64,000 nucleotides of DNA. Source: Vreelandella hamiltonii (GTDB lineage: Bacteria; Pseudomonadota; Gammaproteobacteria; Pseudomonadales; Halomonadaceae). Below the pieces are notes generated by a model that worked only from the letters and a program-made list of their open reading frames with translations, did no database searches and was not told the DNA's origin. The stretch is from assembly GCF_014651775.1 (NCBI RefSeq), contig NZ_BMXN01000001.1:339775-403774 (forward strand), read 5' to 3'. Positions 44,237 to 51,934 of the stretch are shown piece by piece. The position numbers were made by a program, and so were the translations under genes. Each line of letters starts with the position of its first letter. Position 1 is the first letter of the stretch.

Positions 44237-46006
44237 CTATGCTAAGTCACTGCGACCAATACTGACCTTGCTAAAAGCATTTAACACAGAGGCTTCGCAG
44301 GGTATCTGTTCCTTTTTGGATTTAGGGTGCTTGAACGTATCGGCGAATCCTGGGCAGTGACCAACTAGTTTTTGGACAACACCTTCTACGTGCCGCACGT
44401 TAGACAGCACTTGGCGTAACCACTGCTCGAAGCTGCCTTGGTGGCTCAGCGTGAAGACTAAACCTTTATAGGAAGGAGGCTTGGATGCCTCCTCGCTACC
44501 GCCAGCTCTGGGTTTTGGAGGGCGTCGTTGGATCTCCATGAGATAGAGCGTTTGATCTAACACATGCACCCGAACGACGAGCACCCCGCGAGGTACCTTG
44601 GTCTGAGTATCAATGTAAACCCAATTAGCGACTGACGTTTCCACCTCCTCGTCTATTTCGAAAGGTTCGAGGCTGATCAACCGAGGGTCGGGGGAAGTGC
44701 TAAAGCCGTCTTCAAAGGTAAACCAGCTAACGCCACGAATCGTTTCGGGATAGGCCGATTGCAAATAGAGAAGCGCATTCCACATATCACGTAGAAAGCC
44801 CTGTGATTCCAGTGTAATAGGAGCATGAATAGAGGCCTGTCCGACCCCTTTTCCTGATCCATGCGGCTCCCCAGTGGAGAAAATAGTTTCGTCACCCGGA
44901 ACGGGGACGCCTCGTGTATCGGGCACATTTTTTCGAGTATATCGTTTATCCAAGACGGCGCGAGGCTTACCTAAAATAACGAATTCGTCCTCAGGAAGGT
45001 CTAGCCAAGAAGAGCCATGGTCGGGCTCTTCATCATCCGTCAGGTCAATGACATCGGGGATGTCTTGAAGCTGATGATAGGGAAATTGAGTGGGAGCATC
45101 ATCGCCATCGGTGGCTGGTACTGTCGTTGACTTCTCTCTTTCGCGGTGGATCGTGGCACCATCGGGCTGCGTACAGCCTAATATCTGCAAGCCTAGGAAT
45201 GTGTTGCCACCATCAATTGGAACGCCAGAAACAGAGATTTCCCCGCTGCCTTGAAACCATGGGGTGGCTTTTAAAAGCATCTCATCTGGCGTGGAGCTGG
45301 TTTCAAATTGTGAATATATATATTTTGCAGCGCGCTTGGCATACGGATCGTACAACATATGCGCGAGCAAAATGGCATCGTGTTTATGAACATGATAGGT
45401 AAATTTGACAGGCCACGTACCTGGGGATGCAGGCGCATCAAGCGGTCGATAAAGACGTTTTTTGACTTCTTCCCAAGGGTAAGTGGCGAGCACTCGCTTG
45501 ATTTCAGAAGATCGGCCGTAAACGCGAATAAAAAATTCTGTGCAAGGGATGAGCAAGTGTTTGCCATCTGGAAGGTCAAATTCAATCAGGTATGTTTTGT
45601 GCTGATTTTTCTGGGGTAAGTAGTTCGAGTCATGAAAAGCGGTATAGAGGCTTCGTCCTGATTGTCGTAAATCATCTAAGGTGACAATTCGCCAGCCGCC
45701 TGGAGAAAAAGAAACGGAGAATTTTCTTTCCTCGTAGGCAATACGCGAGCTACTCACGCCCTTTTCCCATACTGACCCTATTCTCAATAGCCCAAGATGC
45801 GTTAAGACAGTCTCACGTCTCATCACGCCTCCTAAGTTATTTTCATGGTCGATGGTTCTTAAGAAGATATGGATTTTAGGGACGCTTCGTAAGCGATTGT
45901 TCTTAAATATAGGCCCGTACCACCAAACGACCAAGCGCTCTGCCTCGTTTTTTAGGGTGCCATCATGGAAGCTAAAGGTTCTGGATTGTTTAAGAGAAAC
46001 GGTCAC
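44237..46006 (-). CDS. tnsE: TnsE-like transposition protein at the distal transposon end
   Basis: 589 residues, starting at a GTG 80 bases inside the transposon end and reading inward. Architecture agrees with Tn7 TnsE: an N-terminal beta-rich region (RLVVWWYGPIFKNNRLRSVPKIHIFLR), a middle GSGEISVSGVPIDGGNTFLGLQI, a proline/arginine link (VILGKPRAVLDKRYTRK) and a C-terminal domain (VRVHVLDQTLYLMEIQRR...GLVFTLSHQGSFEQWLRQVLSNVRHVEG...CPGFADTFKHPKSK). Identity to Tn7 TnsE is low and the call rests on layout. TnsE directs transposition to replicating plasmids via the sliding clamp and 3'-recessed ends. In Tn7 it follows tnsD in one operon; here it is alone at the other end. Confidence 0.6.
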   Translation of the reverse strand: MTVSLKQSRTFSFHDGTLKNEAERLVVWWYGPIFKNNRLRSVPKIHIFLRTIDHENNLGGVMRRETVLTHLGLLRIGSVWEKGVSSSRIAYEERKFSVSFSPGGWRIVTLDDLRQSGRSLYTAFHDSNYLPQKNQHKTYLIEFDLPDGKHLLIPCTEFFIRVYGRSSEIKRVLATYPWEEVKKRLYRPLDAPASPGTWPVKFTYHVHKHDAILLAHMLYDPYAKRAAKYIYSQFETSSTPDEMLLKATPWFQGSGEISVSGVPIDGGNTFLGLQILGCTQPDGATIHREREKSTTVPATDGDDAPTQFPYHQLQDIPDVIDLTDDEEPDHGSSWLDLPEDEFVILGKPRAVLDKRYTRKNVPDTRGVPVPGDETIFSTGEPHGSGKGVGQASIHAPITLESQGFLRDMWNALLYLQSAYPETIRGVSWFTFEDGFSTSPDPRLISLEPFEIDEEVETSVANWVYIDTQTKVPRGVLVVRVHVLDQTLYLMEIQRRPPKPRAGGSEEASKPPSYKGLVFTLSHQGSFEQWLRQVLSNVRHVEGVVQKLVGHCPGFADTFKHPKSKKEQIPCEASVLNAFSKVSIGRSDLA

Positions 46007-46009
46007 AAA

Positions 46010-46086
46010 GGCGCACTCTATGTAAACTCAACATAGAGATTGTCGCAGCAATTATTGTTTAGTCGCAACAATTGTTGGAAATGACA
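46010..46086 (-). repeat. tnsE-side transposon end with TnsB-type repeats
   Basis: Read inward: TGTCATTTCCAA at the terminus, TGCGAC cores at 46062-46067 and 46042-46047, and a weaker TGCGCC at 46010-46015. Spacings are 20 and 32 bases. The first core is 19 bases from the terminus, mirroring the other end. Confidence 0.78.
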
Positions 46087-46091
46087 CTGCT
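46087..46091 (+). repeat. Right target-site duplication of the Tn7-like transposon
   Basis: CTGCT, same as 27264-27268. Confidence 0.92.
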
Positions 46092-46308
46092 TGCGGCCTA
46101 TCAGGACCGAGCGCCGGAGTTGGTGCGGCACGCGCAACGTCAGAAGCGACACCGCCGGCTGATATTCCCGTTCTATAGCCTGCAGCGGGGCTGGCAACGG
46201 CTGTTTGCTCAAGGCCGAAGTGTTTTCTATCCCCTCTGGAGAAGAGCGCCAGACGCCGAGGCACGAATACCAGACTTGTTCACCTCCTCAGGAGGACTAT
46301 GCCGATGA
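46092..46308 (+). pseudogene. IS4-type transposase, 3' part
   Basis: Continues the interrupted transposase in the same frame: AAYQDRAPELVRHAQRQKRHRRLIFPFYSLQRGWQRLF... to a TGA at 46306-46308, 72 residues counted from the junction. The segment is the usual basic C-terminal tail of these transposases. It has no promoter of its own. Confidence 0.88.
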
Positions 46309-46334
46309 CACGCCGGAAAATGGGGAGACCCTAG

Positions 46335-46343
46335 ACCTTAGGC
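46335..46343 (+). repeat. Right target-site duplication of the IS4-type element
   Basis: ACCTTAGGC, same as 26078-26086. It ends four bases before the -35 element of the downstream promoter. Confidence 0.85.
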
Positions 46344-46346
46344 CTC

Positions 46347-46378
46347 TTGACCTCTGTGCTGCCCCAAGGTTTTAGACT
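46347..46378 (+). promoter_or_regulatory. CueR/MerR-type promoter of the DUF305 gene
   Basis: -35 TTGACC (46347-46352), a 19- to 20-base spacer beginning TCTGTGCT and ending CCAAGG(TT), and -10 TAGACT (46373-46378). The ACCT...AGGT dyad resembles CueR operators upstream of copA in other proteobacteria, which would make the downstream gene copper-inducible. No cueR gene lies in the window. Confidence 0.55.
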
Positions 46379-46452
46379 TTTAATCTATCGTGACGATAGC
46401 GTCCTGCCTGACAGAGGCAGGCAAAGCCAATCAGCCATTGAGGAGCACACTG

Positions 46453-46875
46453 ATGTCCAACGTTTGCCAAAGTGTCACCCAGAGCCTTCTACCCGCCATG
46501 CGCAGGCCGTACTGGGTAGGTGCCATGATGCTCGCAGGGGCGCTGATCGCGCCGCTCAGCCATGCGCATCATCACTCATCAGACAGCGACGCCCATGGGC
46601 AGGCCGCATCACCTTCAGAGAATCCGGCCGTCGCCGCTTTTCAGGCGGCCAATGACCGTATGCATGAAGATATGAACATGGCCTTCAGCGGAGACCCCGA
46701 CGTGGACTTTGCCAAGGGCATGATTCCGCACCATGAAGGCGCCATTGCGATGGCCGAGATCGTGCTCGAATATGGCGATGACCCAGAGATTCGCCAGCTC
46801 GCCGAGGAGATTATCGCGGCTCAAGAGAGTGAAATTGCGTTTCTGCGCGAGTGGCTCGAGCGTCAGGAACATTAA
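46453..46875 (+). CDS. DUF305 (CopM-like) periplasmic protein
   Basis: 140 residues. Signal sequence ([17 protein letters not shown], with a following histidine/aspartate-rich stretch) and one DUF305 domain: [44 protein letters not shown], in which the MIPHH and methionine/histidine residues suit copper or silver binding. DUF305 proteins such as cyanobacterial CopM bind copper in the periplasm. AGGAG eight bases upstream fixes the start at 46453. The CueR-like promoter supports a copper role. Confidence 0.85.
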   Translation: MSNVCQSVTQSLLPAMRRPYWVGAMMLAGALIAPLSHAHHHSSDSDAHGQAASPSENPAVAAFQAANDRMHEDMNMAFSGDPDVDFAKGMIPHHEGAIAMAEIVLEYGDDPEIRQLAEEIIAAQESEIAFLREWLERQEH

Positions 46876-46963
46876 CGTCACCTTGCCCGCATAATCCGCT
46901 ACGCACCGGCCGCAACAGTGATATTCTGCCCGCCTCTTCAGGGTCGCATCAAAGGAGCGCTGC

Positions 46964-47695
46964 GTGTCGGGGGTAATTTACGGGTTGGATTTGGCGGGGG
47001 TGATCGTGTTTGCCCTGTCGGGAGTCATTTTGGCCTGCCGTTCGCGGATGGACCCGTTTGGCATGCTGGTGCTGGCGGCGGTGACCGGGATTGGCGGCGG
47101 CACCTTGAGGGATCTGGTGCTGGGTGTCCGGCCGGTGTTCTGGGTCACCGACCCCACGTATCTGTGGGTCATCCTCGCCACGGTGGGCGTGTCGTTGGTG
47201 GGATTTCACTATATCCATCGTCTATCTCGGGGGTTTTTACCCATCGCCGATGCCTTCGGCCTGGCGCTGTTTACCGTGATCGGTACCCACAAGGCGTTGC
47301 TGCTGGGCACGTCGGGGGTGGTGGCGGTACTCATGGGCATGATGACCGGTGTGGCGGGAGGCATGATTCGTGACGTGTTGGCTCAGCGGGTGCCCATGGT
47401 GCTGCGCGAAGAGATCTATGCCACCGCCGCCATGGCGGGTGGAATCGTCTATGTGGTGCTCCAATCCTTGCAGGCACCGCTGACGCTTGCCATTGCGGCT
47501 GCCTTGAGTGCCACCCTGGGGCTGCGCTTGGCGGCGATTCATTGGCACCTGGCGCTGCCGGTGTTCGCCTGGGTGACCGTACCGCCAAAACCCAGCGAAA
47601 CCGACCACACGGCCGAGCCACACACCACCTCGCTCTCGACGCCCCAGAAGGCCAAGGAGCGGGTGCGCATGATTCGCCGCGAGCGTCGTCGCTAA
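46964..47695 (+). CDS. TRIC-type (UPF0126/YicG) cation channel family protein
   Basis: 243 residues, seven membrane helices in two repeats marked by GGGTLRDLVLG and GGMIRDVLA, the glycine-rich kinks with conserved Arg-Asp of the family. Bacterial TRIC homologues form trimeric potassium-selective channels; some YicG-like members are only predicted. The GTG start at 46964 follows AAAGGAGC. The basic C-terminal tail (KAKERVRMIRRERRR) is an extension. Convergent with the large gene that ends at 47710. Confidence 0.85.
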   Translation: MSGVIYGLDLAGVIVFALSGVILACRSRMDPFGMLVLAAVTGIGGGTLRDLVLGVRPVFWVTDPTYLWVILATVGVSLVGFHYIHRLSRGFLPIADAFGLALFTVIGTHKALLLGTSGVVAVLMGMMTGVAGGMIRDVLAQRVPMVLREEIYATAAMAGGIVYVVLQSLQAPLTLAIAAALSATLGLRLAAIHWHLALPVFAWVTVPPKPSETDHTAEPHTTSLSTPQKAKERVRMIRRERRR

Positions 47696-47709
47696 GCGCC
47701 TGCCGGTAC

Positions 47710-50667
47710 TTATGGGCGTTGGGTGGCGCGCCATTGATCGAACCAGCGCCGAGGCTGAATGACGCGCAGGGTTGGCTCGCTCTCCACCAGCTCGACACCG
47801 ATACCCAGCGCCCCCAGGCGGGCATACAGCGCGCCATTGGCCTGCTGATGGGCCAGGGTGATATCCGACAGTAGCAACAGGGGGCCACCTGTCAGCGCCA
47901 GGTTGGCCAGCCGAATCTGTTCGCCGTCGATGTTCAGTTCAGCGCTGCCCTCGATGGGCTGTACGTCGAGCAGCCGCCCCAGCCAGTCGCGCTCTCGGGC
48001 GCGGGCTAAAAAAAGTCGCGCCAACAAGCCGGAGTCGCGCATCCCCAAGCGCAGCTGGCTGGTCAGCTGCAGCGGGTCGCCCCACACCAACCGTGCCTGC
48101 TGCAGGTCGAGCTGCACCCACCAGCCCGCGTCCTGAGCCCCTTCCTCGCTTTGGCGGAACATGTTCTCCAGCCGCACATAGGAGTCGCTGGCGGTGAAAT
48201 GGCGAGCATCGAGGTCGCCGTCGGTGAGCCGTAGCTGTATTGCGATATCCCCACGCAGCCGCTGGTCCAGCAGGGCCAGCTCGGTCTCGAAAGCGCGCAG
48301 GGTAATCTCCCCTTGTGCCTGCAGCCCTTCCAGCAGCCATTCGCTGCTCAGGCTGGCGTGGCCGGAGAGCAGCTCCACCCCGGCATCGTCAGGAAGAAAA
48401 CGGTTGTAGCGGGTCATGTCCGGCACTTCGGTGATGGGCAGCACGATGCGGGTCACGAAGTGCTCCGGGGCGGCGGCTTCCAGCACCTCACTGAAGCGGT
48501 CTGTCTGCGTGGTCAGCGCCAGGTGGCGGCCTTGAAGATGGGGGCGATCGTCGTCCTGATGGCTCAGGGCAAACTGGGGGATGCCGAGTGAAAGCCGCGC
48601 CTGTTCGGGGCTGTCCAACTGCGCGGTCAGCTCTCCACGCCCTGTGGCGAGATAGTCCAGAAAGGTCACGGCCAGCTCATTGGCGTTGACCCTCAGGCGT
48701 GTGGGGGCTTGGAACTGGTCGTCACGAAACGCCCCCTGCAAGAAGAGCTGGCCTTCGCCCGAGAGGCTGATGCCATGGGCATCCGGTAAAAAAGCGTTGA
48801 GAAAACTGAGCCGTTGAACGCTGCCGTCGACGCGGAACTGCCCGCTGGGCACGCCTGCCCGGCGCTGAAACTGCCCATCACGAAGCACGATGATGCTCTC
48901 CAGTGGCTCCTCCAGGGCGTGCTCGTCGGCCACCTGCCAGCGCAGCCGTGAGCCACTGATATCCAGCGCCGTGCCGTCCAGCGCGGCCTGGCGTATCGTC
49001 AGCTGCAACTGCGCGTTGCTGACCAGGGTGCCGCGCTGATCGCCCCGCTGCCAGCCGGTGGTCAGCTGATTGCCTGCCAGGTGCAGCTCACCCTGCACGG
49101 CCTGTGTGTCGAACTCCAGTTGTCCCCGGCTGGTGGCGCTGCCGCGCTGTAGTGTCAACGGGGTGGGAGAGGGCAGCAGGCCTGCCAGGTAAGGTTGCAG
49201 TACGCCCAGGTCGGGGAGCGTGGCTTCTGCCCAGCTCAGCCGTGCCGTGGCCTGCTGCCTGGCCTGTTCGGGATCGAGGGGGCTGGTGGCGTCCAGGGTC
49301 AGCTGCGCGTTGGCCATCAGTTGGCGCGTCTGGTGATACAGCTCGGCATCACGCAGTGCCAGCGTGGCGTGCAGCTGCTCATCTTCGTTTAATTGCGCGT
49401 TCAGGGTGCCTTGGCCCTGGGTGGTGAAGTCCAACAGCGCTGCACCCAGTGCTGGGGCCTCGATGGCCAGCTCGGCCTGGTAGGGGCGTGCGTCGCGCAG
49501 GGCAAGCCGGGCATCGATACTCCCCTCGCCAGTGAGCCTGATGCCTTGGCCTTCCAGCGCGGTGGTCAGGTAGCGGTCCAGCATATCCAGCCTAGTGACC
49601 TGGCCAGAGAGGGCCAGCGTGGCATGGGTAGGGAGCGCCAGCCGGTCCAGGCGCTGGTTGGGAAGCTCGGTGGTCAGGGTCAGTTGGGTATTGGTGGCAT
49701 AGGGGCGGGTATCGGAAGGCGTGGCTTCTGCCAGTGTCACTTGTGCCAGATGAGTGGAATAGCGCAGCTGCTGCTCTTCCACCGCAAGGCGTACCTGGCC
49801 TTCGCCGGTGGCGGTGTGGCGTGGGGGCGAGGCATCTGCGAGCAGCCAGCGGCGTGCTTCATCGCGGCGCGCCAGGCGCTGCTCATCCAGCGCAAGCTCC
49901 AGGATGGGCGCGGTCAGTACCAGCTCGCTGTCGGGCTGCAGTTCGCCTGCCATCAGCGCAAGCTCACCCTGTAGCTCACCGCGGCCCGCCAGGCTGAGCC
50001 ACGGCAACGCTTCCAGGTAGGGCATGAACACGTCCCAGGCATCGGCCTGGGCGGTCAGCGACAGCCGCGCATCCAGGGCGCTCAAGAGCGCTTCTTCGAG
50101 GGCCTCCCCCCGTAATGCCTGGGTAGCGGTCTCGGCCAGCGACGCCGTACTGCGCAGGTCGATCTGTTGGATCAAGGTGGTCTGATCACTGAGCCGCACC
50201 AGGCTGCCCTGGGTAATGTCCAGCGACACATGCGGCAAGGTCAGCCGATCCTGACTAAGCTGGGTATCCATGACCTGCAGCTGGCCTTCGGCCTCCAGCG
50301 CCAGATCGCCAACCGTCAGGCGGCGAATGCCGTCGGCATTCAGGGCGTGAAGGTAGAGTTCGCCACGCAGCAGGGCCAGTAGCGAGAGCGACAAGGTGGC
50401 CCGTTCGGCTTCTACCGAGAGGGGCAGGGCGGCATCGTCCCGGGCCAGATAGAGGTTTTCGACCTCCCAGCGGCCGGGGTGCAGGCTCTGGGCACTCGAC
50501 CAGCGCACCTCTACGCCGTCGATGGTGGAGATCTGGCGCGGCAGCCACTGGCTATTGAGCAGCCAGTAGCTGCCCGCCAGCCACACTAGAGCAACCAGGA
50601 TCACGGCCACCAAGGCGTAGATCAAGGGGGAACGGCGGCGCGGCGTGGGGGGCGTCTCGTTGGTCAT
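47710..50667 (-). CDS. Large AsmA/YdbH-like membrane-anchored protein
   Basis: 985 residues: one N-terminal membrane helix (LIYALVAVILVALVWLAGSYWLL), then a long, repetitive beta-rich periplasmic region with many LxLxG.L strands and few cysteines. This is the make-up of AsmA-like proteins (YdbH, TamB, YhdP), bridge-like carriers of phospholipid between inner and outer membrane. The C-terminus (GALYARLGALGIGVELVESEPTLRV) fits the YdbH branch best. Assignment to a particular paralogue is tentative. Divergent from the DUF3581 gene. Confidence 0.65.
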   Translation of the reverse strand: MTNETPPTPRRRSPLIYALVAVILVALVWLAGSYWLLNSQWLPRQISTIDGVEVRWSSAQSLHPGRWEVENLYLARDDAALPLSVEAERATLSLSLLALLRGELYLHALNADGIRRLTVGDLALEAEGQLQVMDTQLSQDRLTLPHVSLDITQGSLVRLSDQTTLIQQIDLRSTASLAETATQALRGEALEEALLSALDARLSLTAQADAWDVFMPYLEALPWLSLAGRGELQGELALMAGELQPDSELVLTAPILELALDEQRLARRDEARRWLLADASPPRHTATGEGQVRLAVEEQQLRYSTHLAQVTLAEATPSDTRPYATNTQLTLTTELPNQRLDRLALPTHATLALSGQVTRLDMLDRYLTTALEGQGIRLTGEGSIDARLALRDARPYQAELAIEAPALGAALLDFTTQGQGTLNAQLNEDEQLHATLALRDAELYHQTRQLMANAQLTLDATSPLDPEQARQQATARLSWAEATLPDLGVLQPYLAGLLPSPTPLTLQRGSATSRGQLEFDTQAVQGELHLAGNQLTTGWQRGDQRGTLVSNAQLQLTIRQAALDGTALDISGSRLRWQVADEHALEEPLESIIVLRDGQFQRRAGVPSGQFRVDGSVQRLSFLNAFLPDAHGISLSGEGQLFLQGAFRDDQFQAPTRLRVNANELAVTFLDYLATGRGELTAQLDSPEQARLSLGIPQFALSHQDDDRPHLQGRHLALTTQTDRFSEVLEAAAPEHFVTRIVLPITEVPDMTRYNRFLPDDAGVELLSGHASLSSEWLLEGLQAQGEITLRAFETELALLDQRLRGDIAIQLRLTDGDLDARHFTASDSYVRLENMFRQSEEGAQDAGWWVQLDLQQARLVWGDPLQLTSQLRLGMRDSGLLARLFLARARERDWLGRLLDVQPIEGSAELNIDGEQIRLANLALTGGPLLLLSDITLAHQQANGALYARLGALGIGVELVESEPTLRVIQPRRWFDQWRATQRP

Positions 50668-50774
50668 ACAAGCATCCTGGCAGATGACTCCTGTTGGCGC
50701 GTGTTTTATGGCATTATGCGCGACGTGGGGCAGTTATGGGTTTTCGATTTCAACGCTAGGCAGGCAGCAAAGCC

Positions 50775-51482
50775 ATGTTCAAGGATTTTTACGCGCAGCG
50801 CGGAGAGTACGTGGTGATCTCCGCCGAGCAGGCCAGCCGCTTCGCCAAGGGCGTGGCCGGCGATTACAACCCGATTCACAACCCGGACGCACGGCGTTTC
50901 TGCGTGCCCGGCGACTTGTTGTTCACACTGGTACTGGTGAAGTTCGGGCTGTCGCGACAAATGGAATTTCGCTTCACCAATATGGTAGGCGCTGATACAC
51001 CGCTCAAGTTTAGCGAAGCCGACAACGGCGATATCCACGTCTGCGACGATAGCGGAAAGTGCTATTTGCAGGTGGTACGCCGAGGGGAAGTCACCCGTGA
51101 CGAAGCGGCCGTGGAAGCCTTCGCGCGTTGCTACGTGGCCTTCTCGGGCAAGAATTTTCCACACTATCTGAAGCCCTTGATGGAGCAGCACGGGGTGATG
51201 TTCAACCCCAAGCGCCCGCTGGTGATCTACGACAGCATGGGCTTCTGTCTGGACCGGCTGGATGCGCTGTCACCGGATCTCGCCTTGACCCAGTCGTCTC
51301 TCGAAGTCCAGGGCAAGCGTGCCGATGCGCTGCTGGAGTTCTCCATTCAGTCCTCTGGCCAGCCCGTGGGCGTGGGCTCCAAGAAACTGGTGGTCAGCGG
51401 CCTGTGCAACTACGACGACAGCGAGATGGCGGCCATCGTGGCTGAGTTCTATCGTCTCAAGGCCGCTTACGAAGCCGCCTGA
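50775..51482 (+). CDS. DUF3581-family protein
   Basis: 235 residues, starting MFKDFYAQRGEYVVISAEQASRFAKGVAGDYNPIHNPDARRFCVPGDLLF. The N-terminal GDYNPIHNP resembles the hydratase motif of MaoC/hotdog proteins, and DUF3581 proteins are common single-copy genes in marine and halophilic gammaproteobacteria. A thioester- or acyl-related function is inferred from the hotdog resemblance only. It is followed by a strong hairpin. Confidence 0.8.
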   Translation: MFKDFYAQRGEYVVISAEQASRFAKGVAGDYNPIHNPDARRFCVPGDLLFTLVLVKFGLSRQMEFRFTNMVGADTPLKFSEADNGDIHVCDDSGKCYLQVVRRGEVTRDEAAVEAFARCYVAFSGKNFPHYLKPLMEQHGVMFNPKRPLVIYDSMGFCLDRLDALSPDLALTQSSLEVQGKRADALLEFSIQSSGQPVGVGSKKLVVSGLCNYDDSEMAAIVAEFYRLKAAYEAA

Positions 51483-51496
51483 AGCGCGATGTCAAA

Positions 51497-51526
51497 GCCC
51501 CCATGGCGGTGTGACGCCATGGGGGC
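51497..51526. terminator. Bidirectional terminator
   Basis: Perfect 12-base stem GCCCCCATGGCG / CGCCATGGGGGC with a six-base loop, 14 bases after the DUF3581 stop and just before the stop of the minus-strand fragment. Confidence 0.75.
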
Positions 51527-51533
51527 GCTGCTC

Positions 51534-51833
51534 TCAAGTTTCCGGTGGCTGCGTGGCCAGCTGTAGCGCCACGGTGGTAACGCGCTCCCCCAGAATTCCT
51601 TCGACGCTCAGCGTCATGCCGTCCAGTGACAGTTTGTCGCCCGCTCTCAAGGGCTCGTCGAGCGCTTTGTGAAACGGCGTGTCCAGCGCCCTCTCATCGG
51701 GATCAAGTGTATGCAGTTGGTGGAAAACGGTGGCGTGCGGTGTACGGAGTGGGTCGGCATGGCTTCGTCCTGATGGCAGCGGAACCTTTACCGCTTGCAG
51801 GCTTGCCGTGCGCTTATTCGAAGTTGATGACTC
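51534..51833 (-). pseudogene. Possible 3' remnant of a lost minus-strand gene
   Basis: A minus-strand frame ending at the TGA 51534-51536 reads ...SNKRTASLQAVKVPLPSG...TVFHQLHTLDPDERALDTPFHK...GDKLSLDGMTLSVEGILGERVTTVAL..., with protein-like composition and the codon bias of the flanking genes, but no start codon in its first two thirds; the left border given is approximate. It shares the terminator with DUF3581 as a convergent gene would. Probably the C-terminal end of a gene whose 5' part was replaced by the accessory patch (51.9-53.9 kb). No family recognised. The rest of this gap, to 51934, holds nothing else visible. Confidence 0.35.
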
Positions 51834-51934
51834 GCCACAGCGGGGCGAATTACAGCGCGTTAACTGCCAACATTGCCGCCACTGGCTCGACAGACACCAT
51901 TCAACACAAGACTAAACGAAAGCAGGGGCACGCA

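Larger units (their letters stand above)
27269..46086 (+). mobile_element. Tn7-like transposon with TniQ, TnsF-like and TnsE-like genes and metal/envelope cargo
   Basis: 18,818 bp. It starts TGTCATTTTCAG and ends with the complement of TGTCATTTCCAA, i.e. 5'-TGT...ACA-3'. A TGCGAC core lies exactly 19 bases in from both termini, and a 5-bp duplication CTGCT flanks it. Order: tnsA-tnsB-tnsC(frameshifted)-tniQ-tnsF, then cargo (L,D-transpeptidase, lnt, lspA, metal ATPase, merR, ZIP, M23 peptidase, DsbA-like, CDF exporter, BASS transporter), then an inward-facing tnsE-like gene at the far end. The termini look like Tn5053/Tn402 ends although tnsA is present. Inserted in an IS4-type transposase gene. 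Confidence 0.93.
26087..46334 (+). mobile_element. IS4-type insertion sequence, split by a Tn7-like transposon
   Basis: Ends are inverted repeats: left CTAGCGTCTCCCCA (26087-26100), right, read inward from 46334, CTAGGGTCTCCCCA, 13 of 14 identical, continuing as TTTTCC after a one-base offset. Both sides are flanked by the 9-base direct repeat ACCTTAGGC (26078-26086 and 46335-46343). Without the nested transposon and one CTGCT copy the element is 1425 bp with a single transposase. A 9-bp duplication and DDE transposase fit the IS4 family. The specific IS name is not known to me. Confidence 0.9.

Noticed and set aside
44874..45068. Short plus-strand frames within the tnsE-like gene
   Set aside because: They lie entirely opposite the 589-codon gene and have no ribosome site or recognisable domain.
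27281..46073. CAATT shared at both transposon ends as the target duplication
   Set aside because: CAATT belongs to the TnsB-site consensus itself. Using it would not restore the transposase frame, and the ends would not start with TGT. CTGCT at 27264/46087 satisfies both.
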